Below, in pieces: positions 8,018 to 15,898 of a DNA stretch of 15,898 bases. Source of the stretch: Trebouxia sp. TZW2008 (taxonomy: Eukaryota > Chlorophyta > Trebouxiophyceae > Trebouxiales > Trebouxiaceae); contig BDIU01000406.1 of assembly GCA_002118135.1 (NCBI GenBank), positions 1-15,898 on the forward strand, written 5' to 3'. Position 1 is the first letter of the stretch; each line of letters begins with the position of its first letter. The position numbers and the translations under genes are program-made. The notes beneath the pieces are model-generated. The model saw only the letters and a list, made by a program, of their open reading frames with translations. It was not told the DNA's origin and made no database searches.

Positions 8018-11000
8018 TTACTTCTTCTCCTCTTCCTCCAAACATTGCAATGCCAGCTTCTTCTCCTCAACAAGCTCGTCGCCTGCAGGTGGTGCGTGGC
8101 TGCAGATGCTGCGCGCTCAGATTGCTAGTGCTCAACTTGCTGATGGATCTCAACACACGCATAGGTGCAGAATCTATATGAAAGGTCTGCTGATGCACGC
8201 AAAGAACAAGTAGCTTGCCAGGAACAGTCTTGCACTGAAGACCACAGCAGCATACCTGTAGCCTTGAGCTTCTGCTTGGAGAAGTCATCAATCTTTAGCC
8301 CTTGAACAATCTCCCATTTGCCAGCTTTGCATGTCACTGGAAATGAAAAAATGATGTCCTGCATAACAGCAGCAGGAGCAGCTTCATGTCTTACTGGCAT
8401 GACAACACCAAGCAGGGTATACTGGGCATGTGAAGCGGCATGCATGCAGAAAATCAGCACTTTCAAAAAGTTAAGCCTGAAATGCGAGGCGCAGCAAGTG
8501 CACTACACGCCAGATTTGTGTTTAGTTGTGGCTGTGTTGACAAGTCCTGCGCCACAGCCTTTCTGACACACTTTAGAAAGACAAACCACTGCACCGTCAA
8601 GCATCGCTTGATACTGGCGTCTGGTATAGCTCTCAAGCAAACCTCTGACAGACAACATGACGGAGGTGAAACCTAGAGAGAAGGATTTCTACCTCTGGCT
8701 AGCCAACAAGTCTGAGTAGATGTAACAGGGTATTCCCTGGCTAGGGTTTCAGTGTGTATGGGTATGATGGTCACAATTGATGATGATGTGAAGCTACAGT
8801 AATAATTCACCCTGTTGCCAGCACCAGTATCAGCACTGCTCAATGATGCTCACGCATGGTTGTGCCTGTTGCATAGCCCTAGCAGCGATCCACCTTTGAT
8901 GTGGGAGCGCAGGAAGTACAAGCCTTTTGTAATATGCCAACACTGTCATGGGCATTAGAACGGCGGAAGATAAGTTTGTGAATGTCATGAGCACATTGCA
9001 ACTCTTGGTGTGACACAGGATGAGAGGATTTGTAGTCCAGCGTGGTAACACATGCATCGGCTAGTAAGCACCTTGGGAGCGTTATAGCTGCCGTCTGAGT
9101 AGACTCCCATGGACACCCAGGTGTTGTTTGGAGTGCCACTTAACCAGTTGTAGATGTGATCACACGCGCTGCTGGCTGCTGACATGGCACTTGACACACT
9201 CCTGGCCTGCACTTGCAACACATGTGTCAACCAATCACTGTAGCAAGCAAGCAATCAGCCTATGGATGAATCGGGTTTGGCTGTCTCAGGGACCCAAGAA
9301 GGTGGGCACACATGAAATCATTGAGACTTGGAGTGGAAATCAGTATCTCATGTCCTGCAAGCAAGGTATAGCGCATGTCTGGGTGTGATAAATGCATGTG
9401 GTGTGCTGTGTGCCGCATGGGATTTGTGCAAGATAGTGCACCTCAGTACCTCTATTGCAGCTATGCAGGAAGTAGAGTTTACAAAGCCTTTTCTGCAGCA
9501 AGGCTTCTGTACGCTTGACCATGCAAACAATACCCTGGCACTGTCATGTTTGCCACCTAGCACAATGTTCGGAACAAACTGACATGCGAAACAAACAGCT
9601 GGGTGCACTGCTCTGGGTGCCGTTCTGCATCAAATCTGAGCCTTTGCAGAAGGACCTACAAAGCGCTGCACCCAGCGCTTCTCATCTTGCAGGAACAAGT
9701 ATAACTTGTTTCAGTCTCCCAAGACATGTTGTGCTGATCACTAGCCATGACAGAAACCAAGTTGTGCGCATCAGGAGACTGATGAAGCGGCATTGCATTT
9801 TCAGCTTGTGACTGTGACATATCTAGCCTGGCATGCTAAGCCTGTCTAGCATGAGTAGTTGATGAAGTCAATGTATGAATGGATGGATGCATGGATGGAT
9901 GAATGAACGAACAAACGACATACCTTGATGATGGCGGCTCCTCTTTGCTGAACGACCTGAATGAACTCATTGTTCAAATATTCATCATCACCAATCACTT
10001 CTCTGATGGGCTTTCCCTTCACAGTGCCGTGGTTCACATCTGGGTACTGTGAGCTGCTGTGATTGCCCCAGATGATCACATTCTTGACGTCTGTGACTGG
10101 CACCTTCGCCTTCTCAGCTACTTGGCCCAGCGCTCTGTTGTGGTCCAGGCGTGTGAGGCATGTAATGTTCTCATTCGGGATTTTGGGTGCGTTCTCTTTG
10201 AGGATGAGGGCGTTGGTATTTGCTGGGTTGGCAACCACAAGCACCTGCAGTTATAATAGAAGCTTGAAGCACGTATGATGCAAACACGTAGGGTACATGC
10301 TATAGCAGGGTGCAGATCCTTGACATAGGTGACTAGCACTTTCGTGTTCTCAGCTTCTTGACCCAGCGCTCTGTTGTGGCTAAGGCGTGTCAGGCATGTG
10401 ATGTTCTCATTGGGGATCTTTGGTGCATTCTGTTTGAGGATGGGGGCATTGGTGTTTGATGGGTTGGCACCTACAAGCACCTGCAGTAATATAATTGAGC
10501 TTTAAGCATGTTTCATGCCATCATGCTGACTAAGTGCTGAAGCAGGCAGCACTGTATGCTTGTGACTTTCATGCAACAAAGATGCAATTATGTCAAGTGC
10601 ATGCTATAACGTGCAGCACTCTGCAGGTAGCCCCTGTTTTCAAGCTCATTGGGGTCTGATCCCCATTATAGAAAGCGCAAAGATCCTTACATCCCTAAAT
10701 CCAACAACCTTACCAATTCCTCTAAAATAAATAATAATGTAAATTTGTCTCTGGGTTCTTTCAATGTCAGCGCCCAAACCTCCATGAACTGTAATATCAG
10801 GGCACTTGCAGATTGACAATCTGCAAATCCCTGGTGCAAACAGCTTGTAGCCTGCTGGAGGGGCCAAGTCAGCATGAGCAAAACACACAGTGTATCTTGC
10901 AAACATGTGGAACGGCATTGAGCATGTAGATTTGCAGCAATGCACGTTCAAGCTATACCAGTGTGTCACACAAGCACACCCAGTTGACCTCACTGCCTGA

Positions 11001-12676
11001 GCAACACCTGAGCCCAAAGCGTCTAGGTAGGTTGTAGATCACTCAAGACAGCCTGGATGCAATACAGTGACTTGCAACCAGGCTGTAAGGACATTCTCAG
11101 TGTAAGGGACAATGCAATTGGTCACCAATCACTGCATTCTGATTGCAGTGGCACCTCCGAGTACAGAATGTTTTGATGTAGGAGCAAACTTCTTGGGAAC
11201 CAAAGCAGTCGTTACAAAGACAATTCACTGTAGAGTGAACCCAAGGGCACTAGTCAACAATGCAAACATGCAAAAAGCGAGCACATAACCTTGACATCTG
11301 GCTTGGCGCCCTTCTCAAGTGCATCTGCCTGGCTCTTGTAGATGGACACATTCTTGGCCATCACGTCCTTGCGCTCCATGCCACCTTTGCGTGGGAAACC
11401 TCCCACCATGACAGCCACATCAACACCCTTACATGCCTCCACGGGGTCAGTGGACGCTACCACTCCTGTATTGCATGAGCAAGGATGATGCAAGTGTCAC
11501 ACAGAGAGCAACATTGATGCGATATGGACTCAATGCGATTGGTGTTGTGTGTATTATTGCTGTCATCATGCCCTTGCGTTTCATTTCTCCATGCAAGGAG
11601 AGCCTTCCACCACGACACCTATGTCAACACCCTTGCATGCATCCACAGGGTCGTTGGACGCTACTACACCTTTTGGAAAGCATCAAGCTCTACACAAAAC
11701 AAGGCTTGTGCAAAACACACTCAGCATCTTTCCAATTTTTTAACACTTGCTGTTGTCGGCATTGTGAACAGCATGTGATCATGACAGCCACGTCATCGCC
11801 CTGACATGCGTCACAGGGTCAATGCACGCAATCACACCTGTTCAGCAGAATCAAGAGTGGTATCAGACAAGACTTGTTGTTCACATACGCATTGCTGTTG
11901 CAATGCGAGTCCAGAGAGGTAATTTGCTTGTGTGTTATGATTGCTATGCTACTTAGCAATTACAGGCCCCTTGCGTGAAAAGCCGCCTTGTACTGACTCG
12001 TGCCGGAGAATGCTACACGCCATGTCAGCCAAGCATCTGGCAGTGGCTGTGCACATTTCTCAGATGAGCACAGCTAATGCCCTATTGTCTTTGTGAGTGC
12101 ATCTGGCATGTGGACATTTTCAAAGCAGATATCGACATGCTTGCAAACACAGACAATTTGTATCAGGGATCAGGCCAGGCAAGGCAAATTGTGTTTGAGC
12201 AAGAAGGATGTGCTCTTTTGACAAAGTCGCACTTTGATCTTGACAACCCTTGCCATCTCATGCAATGTCCAGCAGCAAAAGTGCATGCAACTTGCCTTGC
12301 AGCAGCGGGAAGGCAGCGTCTATGAGCTCCATCTTGACACCTTCCAAAGACTGCTTTGCAGGTTCAATGTCCAGCAGGTGAAGGATGACTGGCTGACTGG
12401 CACCGAGCATCCCACCGCGTGCCACTTGAGGGCACAGTGCGTACCCTATCTGACCTGGGCATCAATCGCAAACTCATTAAAACAAATGCGAAAGATTCAG
12501 AAGTCTTTGTCAGAGGGTACTTTATGACAGAGAGCTTCCCTGAAATTTCAGAGTTGCGTGACGCTTTCTGCCTGAGAAGAGCGCAGCCAACGACGCCAAC
12601 TGTATTGTGCTCGTGTTGATGGTCGAGACATACCTGCAGCCCCCGTAATCAGGATACGCTTGGGCTCGGAAGACAT
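8018..12676 (-). CDS. MDH: Cytosolic NAD-dependent malate dehydrogenase, seven exons, 333 aa
   Basis: Interconverts malate and oxaloacetate with NAD(H) in the cytosol, as in malate shuttles. Exons in gene order: 12634-12676, 12296-12454, 11290-11465, 9924-10244, 9072-9206, 8256-8358, 8018-8082 (1,002 nt, phases consistent, normal family length). The protein starts [12 protein letters not shown] with no targeting leader. Seen: the dinucleotide loop GAAGQIG (12-18), Asp43 in HLLDI (NAD preference), substrate arginines in VGGFPRK (Arg93) and Arg99, LDHNR with Asp160 and Arg163, and catalytic His188 in [10 protein letters not shown]. Later come [14 protein letters not shown] and GVYSDGSYN. The end, LEEEEKK, is more acidic and basic than usual. 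Intron 2 appears to use a GC donor. Introns 2 and 3 hold decayed copies of exons 3 and 4. The gene diverges from the peptidase gene and converges with the Mg2+ channel. The identification is secure. Confidence 0.97.
9875..9918. repeat. Tetranucleotide microsatellite in intron 4 of malate dehydrogenase
   Basis: An imperfect run of GGAT/GAAT/GAAC units (plus strand) lies just intronward of the exon 4 donor at 9923. It is a simple-sequence tract that drifts from GGAT to GAAC along its length. No function is suggested. Confidence 0.85.
10312..10480 (-). pseudogene. Truncated second copy of malate dehydrogenase exon 4
   Basis: About 169 nt match the first half of exon 4 (start 10244) and begin after the same CTGCAG acceptor, 236 bp upstream in gene order. 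The copy encodes a version of [36 protein letters not shown]. The catalytic Asp of LDHNR is Ser here, and other changes (VVANPA to VGANPS) fall in conserved positions. It ends at VTYVK without a GT donor and lacks the WGNHS catalytic half. It cannot replace exon 4. It could act as a decoy acceptor, leading to a frameshifted read-through. Confidence 0.92.
10660..10900. other. Unassigned block in intron 3 of malate dehydrogenase, partly A/T-rich
   Basis: Within intron 3 the stretch 10690-10760 is visibly richer in A and T than its surroundings. Next to it lies a minus-strand open frame reading through about 10650-11017, with a segment [14 protein letters not shown] do not recognise the protein. 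The block shows no similarity by eye to either flanking exon, unlike other parts of this intron, so it may be a fragment of inserted DNA. The evidence is weak. Confidence 0.3.
11558..11862 (-). repeat. Two or three decayed copies of malate dehydrogenase exon 3 acceptor end
   Basis: Exon 3 begins after ATACAG at 11465. In intron 2 a copy at about 11568-11676 follows an AG and reads [23 protein letters not shown] before a stop. A second at about 11775-11845 follows GAACAG and reads GVIACIDPV, then shifts frame and stops. A possible third trace at about 11965-11995 matches the GGGAAACCTCCC region only loosely. All lie upstream of the true acceptor in gene order. None has a donor at the right place. 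Confidence 0.85.
12290..12297 (-). promoter_or_regulatory. GC-AG splice donor of malate dehydrogenase intron 2
   Basis: Exon 2 ends ...AAFPLLQG with the split glycine codon at CAAG|GCAAGT (minus strand; exon end at 12296). This is a perfect match to the GC-donor consensus AG|GCAAGT. The protein on both sides is highly conserved, so the junction is fixed by homology: G joins GA to make the glycine before VVASTD. No GT donor is possible without breaking that conserved join. Confidence 0.9.
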
Positions 12677-12981
12677 CGTGAGCGGCTTGCAAACTTGATA
12701 TCAGGAGTCGCGCCAAGCTTTCTGAGACTGGCTGCTTTGGCAAGTATCGCGTCGGGCAGAAAGGACTCGGCTTGCCAGTTTTCGCAGAAGGCAATTCTTG
12801 CAGTAGACCCCTTCATAAATTGGGTTGGAGGTCAAGCCCTGGCAGGACCTTGGTCAGCGGTCTTTATTTAGGTCACTTGAGAAGGGCAATTTGCCGTGCT
12901 GCATCCGCTGCAGGTGATGCTGATCACGTCGTGTTGATTTTCAATGCCTGCTAAGACTGTGCGACACAAGAGAGCAGTATC
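12677..12981. promoter_or_regulatory. Divergent promoter region, malate dehydrogenase and peptidase
   Basis: Only 305 bp separate the two start codons, so both core promoters and both 5' UTRs must fit here unless a 5' UTR intron reaches further. A TATA-like CATAAAT lies near 12812 and an A/T-rich TTTATTTAG near 12863 on the plus strand; neither is convincing. Open frames crossing this region (for example 12522-12794 minus) are shadows. Confidence 0.65.
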
Positions 12982-14876
12982 ATGGCCGAGGAGCGTGCAG
13001 ACGAGCAAGGGTCCGTGATACAAGTATCAGAGAATGCTAACTGGGAGCATGTGCAGAGAATGTTCCCTTATCAGGCAGCAACTGGCGGGACGGGTCGCAT
13101 TCTGCGATTTCAAGCCACCAGTGGGAGCAATCCAAGTGCGGAAGTGCAGTTGAAAACAGTTGCAGACGAGAAACGCTATGATAACATCGTGTGCGGCCTG
13201 CTAAGTTTCAGAAGCGAGTTTCGCGGAAGTTGCTTTCCGCTCACCCCTGTTAGGAGAGGGAGAGCAGTGTGGATGAGCTGCCAGCACGTCACTAGAGGTA
13301 AAGTTGCAACACCATTGCTTGTTGGCAGTGCTGCGATTGCTTACTTTCTATGCCTCACTAGGTGGGGAACTTAAACTGAAATTATCCACAAATCATAACA
13401 TGCGGTACCCTAAGGATGTTGTGCGCCACTCGGATGTTAAGATCAAGCCCAACACTCATGACAAGCTACAGCACAGTAGTGTTCCATACCCATCTGACCC
13501 GTCTAAAAGTCTACAGCTGTGGGAGTATGGAGATGTGGATATCTTTGAGGTATGCAAGATTATGTTACTGGCGCATTATGATAACTGTCTCTTGCTGTTG
13601 AGGCCAGCTTGTTCTGTTCTGATTTACTTTGCAGCAAGTATATACAAGTTGCCGTCAATCTGTGTCCGTATTTGCAAGCAGTCAATCAGCACACTTCTCG
13701 CAGGTAGTCAAGTATGGGTCCTGCGAGGGGCTAGATCAGTACACTCACTTCTTCATCCCATCTGGGCAATCTCCCCTTGCAGGCGAAATGGTAAGTTGCA
13801 TTGGTTATCCAGGCACGTTGAGGACCATGTCATCTTTCTGAGTTGGAAGTTTGCATCATGTTTTGGCGTTATGTTTTGCACCATTCTTATTGTGTTTTTG
13901 GGGCTGCATAGGTCCTTTGTCACTCACTGAAGCCTCATGGATACTGAAGCCTCATGGATACTGGCTACCGAAGATGATTATCGTGAACATGTGGATATGT
14001 GCGAGCAAGAAGGCAGTGCACCACTCCCGACCTCAGAGTTCAAGTTAGACTTGCCAACAGCCTTGTCCAGGAAGGTGATGATGGATGACCCAACAGATGG
14101 AGTGTATACTAGTGATGTTCTCAATGCATCTCCAAGGGAGGTTGTGGCATCAGATGGCAACATTGTTCAGTACAAATGTACCACTTTACCACAAATGTCG
14201 GGCTGCCCATGTAAGCTTTCTTTGCTTCTTGTTGCCATCTATGTTTTCTCTGAATGCTTGTTATGTGTTCACTGCTTGGCATATGCTTTCTGACTTGAAG
14301 TCTTGCTTCATGCATGCAATTGCTTTCTGTGTTATGCGCCATTACTAGTGCGTTCTTGGGCTTGCATAGCCAAGCTGAATATTCGAGCTTTGTTTTGGTC
14401 AACTAAACCATGCTCAGCACTCACCAATTGCAGGTGTTTTGCTTGAGAAGCCATTCAAGCTTGTAGCCATGCACATAAAAGGTGGTGGCCAACTGGATCG
14501 CAACTTCAACTTTGGGGTCTCTGTCAAACACATTGAGTTTGTACGAGCATATGTTCTCACGGTGCTGCCACGGCTACAAAAAGACTTGGGCAGCATATAT
14601 GCTTTAGACAACGAGGCCATGTCCACCTTGCGTGGCTACCTTCAAGCTGTGGATGGTTGCGTGGACAAGCTGCAGTTGCGTTCCATTGTTGACAAGTTTC
14701 TTCTGGCTGTACAGGTAATTGATTGTTTATTCTCACACATTGAGCTGCCACCAACGTTATGAGCTCTTTAGACTGATGTACAACAACCGAGGTGATGCTA
14801 GCTTTTTAACCACCTTCTTTACCATGTCTTGTAGGATGCAGAAGCAAGCCATGGTGTTTCAGACTTGAACTTGTAA
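12982..14876 (+). CDS. Trypsin-fold (PA clan) serine peptidase-like protein, six exons, 405 aa
   Basis: Exons: 12982-13297, 13362-13549, 13704-13816, 13933-14210, 14434-14714, 14835-14876 (1,218 nt, all phases match). There is no signal peptide, so it is probably cytosolic or nuclear. Seen: VWMSCQHV with His102 where trypsin-like enzymes have the TAAH histidine; YGDVDIFEV with Asp163 or Asp165 as the likely triad aspartate; MVSCIGYPG (197-205), like the V..iGyPG strand of this fold; LPQMSGCP with Ser295 as nucleophile; and FKLVAMHIKGGG...NFGVSV, the usual strand pair after the serine. An acidic insertion of about 60 residues (209-270) lies between the GYPG strand and the serine. Residues 335-405 form a helical tail. 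The intact triad suggests activity, but the substrate is unknown. ATCATGGCC at the start is a good context. It could also be an inactive relative. The fold call comes from motifs alone. Confidence 0.85.
13926..13959 (+). repeat. 17-bp tandem duplication across the exon 4 acceptor of the peptidase gene
   Basis: ACTGAAGCCTCATGGAT occurs twice in tandem (13926-13942 and 13943-13959), each containing the same AG. Using the first AG (exon from 13933) keeps the frame from exon 3; the second shifts it and meets a stop within a few codons. It is a small acceptor-spanning duplication of the same kind as those in the neighbouring genes. Confidence 0.9.
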
Positions 14877-14989
14877 ACCTCCCATTTCAGCTGTGAAGAT
14901 GCTGCTAAGCAACACCCAAGATGTCAGTTGAACAGTGGAAACTAGCATCACCCAAACCAGCAGCGGGAGGTGTGGATTGAACACGGGGA

Positions 14990-14994
14990 TGTAA
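14990..14994 (+). terminator. TGTAA polyadenylation signal of the peptidase gene
   Basis: TGTAA, the usual polyadenylation signal of green algae, lies 114 nt after the stop codon and is followed directly by an A run. A second TGTAA overlaps the stop codon itself at 14872-14876. The downstream one is the likelier signal by distance. Confidence 0.6.
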
Positions 14995-15581
14995 AAAAAA
15001 TGTAGTTGTTACAGCTGGCTGAGCCTTCGGCAACGCCTTGCTTATTAGTTGCTCGATGCCATGACACAATAGAGCTGCTTCTGCTAGCTTCAAGCCATTT
15101 AGAGTTGACTTGCATGCGCATTAAAACCCTGCTTGTTGACTTTTGTGTTGTCACGTCACTGCTAATTACGTCACTGCAGGTTTCAATTGCAAGAGGTCAT
15201 TTGACTGCAGGACGCCCTTCGCCTTACCCTTATTCTACATCTGAACAGAATGCCATGCATTTGCTTGTGATTGTGGCAATATGCGCATTGACCAATCCTT
15301 AATTACGTGTGAAATTACTTTGCGAATTTCACACATACTTTACACGGCATTGCTTACTACAGCAAATGAATGTGCCAACAAACAGCAAGCACCTGAATTC
15401 TGATTTGCTGATCACAATGCGCAATTGCGCAAGCATGCGGAATCACACACATGGCATGGACGAATGTAATGTCTACACCAAGCCGATCAGCGCGTTTTGG
15501 TAGGGCAAAACATTGAAAATCTCACGGCTAAAATCTCCAAAATTGGCCCGCAGAACTTCCCGAAACTTCTATAGCGTTTAG

Positions 15582-15758
15582 GAGCTTTTCAAGGTGTTTG
15601 GAAAATTAGTATTTGAGGCCAACAAACGTCGGCAAGGTAAAAGATCCTCTAGCAATGCGCTAGCAAGCATGCAAGACAACTTCTTTGCCCCAGTCACAAA
15701 ACAGCGTACAATTTGGGCGCCTCGCTGGAATCCGAACTACAGGGGAGCCGGAAAGTCT
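15582..15758 (+). other. Open stretch of 59 codons, possibly an exon
   Basis: This runs from just after TAG (15579-15581) to TGA (15759-15761), with an internal ATG at 15669. It has a mixed, protein-like composition including NFFAPVTKQRTIWAPRW. The preceding TTTAG could be an acceptor, and CAAG|GTAAAA at about 15636 could be a donor. I do not recognise it, and a random frame of this length is not rare. Confidence 0.2.
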
Positions 15759-15776
15759 TGATCAGGACAGTTGCAT

Positions 15777-15802
15777 GAGTCACAGCTGTAGCAGTGTGAC
15801 TC
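15777..15802. repeat. Perfect 8-bp inverted repeat (hairpin)
   Basis: GAGTCACA and TGTGACTC flank a 10-nt loop. No U-run follows, so it does not look like a terminator. It could be a dyad binding site. Nothing nearby explains it. Confidence 0.6.
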
Positions 15803-15898
15803 GAACTCAATCAACACATCAGCACAACTCAGCATGCTCCTGAGCAAATGCGTGCTCAGTTTTGAATTGAACAGCTCAGGATTCTGGCGCATGCTTGC

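Larger units (their letters stand above)
14877..15898. other. 3' flank of the peptidase gene, no assignable gene
   Basis: The first ~115 nt are the peptidase 3' UTR. Beyond the TGTAA signal no gene can be named on either strand. Open frames at 15006-15302 and 15309-15503 have no domain-like content. A 59-codon open stretch at 15582-15758 and a hairpin at 15777-15802 are listed separately. The window ends before any neighbouring gene becomes clear. Confidence 0.55.

Noticed and set aside
357..12676. Duplicated exons as an assembly error
   Set aside because: The copies differ by many substitutions and indels and have different lengths, so they are not collapsed or repeated reads.
15505..15640. 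Translation-factor-like (MIF4G) coding fragment
   Set aside because: Short stretches such as NFPKLL look suggestive, but they sit in different frames separated by a stop, and the match is too short to mean anything.
15720..15815. tRNA gene (TTCGAGT-like T-loop on the minus strand near 15800)
   Set aside because: The flanking bases do not form a T-stem, and no anticodon or acceptor stem can be built.

Overview
This is intron-rich nuclear DNA of a eukaryote. It holds three complete multi-exon genes whose exons join in phase across GT-AG introns, plus two introns that appear to be GC-AG. The protein families, a plant-type cytosolic malate dehydrogenase, an organellar MRS2 magnesium channel and a TGTAA polyadenylation signal all suit a green alga, perhaps a trebouxiophyte. 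The lineage is inference; no rRNA or organellar marker is present.

Layout: 1-356 is the 5' flank with two small palindromes. 357-7501 (+) is an MRS2/CorA-type Mg2+ channel in nine exons (631 aa) with an organelle-targeting-like leader and a C-terminal EF-hand. 7502-8017 is the gap between two converging genes. 8018-12676 (-) is a complete cytosolic NAD-malate dehydrogenase in seven exons (333 aa). 12677-12981 is a 305-bp divergent promoter region. 12982-14876 (+) is a trypsin-fold peptidase-like protein in six exons (405 aa) with a probable His/Asp/Ser triad. 14877-15898 is the 3' flank, with a polyadenylation signal and nothing else I can name. The three genes have no evident shared pathway.

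The most unusual feature lies inside the introns. Nearly every long intron of the Mg2+ channel gene, and two introns of the malate dehydrogenase gene, contain diverged tandem copies of their own exon-intron boundaries. Copies of a donor junction always lie downstream of the real donor. Copies of an acceptor junction always lie upstream of the real acceptor. So the introns look as if they grew inward by repeated duplication of splice junctions. The largest, intron 4 of the channel gene (1,644 nt), is built almost entirely of seven copies of one exon end (counting the real one) and a degenerate 27-bp acceptor array. In each cluster only one copy keeps phase with its neighbours, so most copies are probably decayed, but many still carry consensus GT or AG signals.
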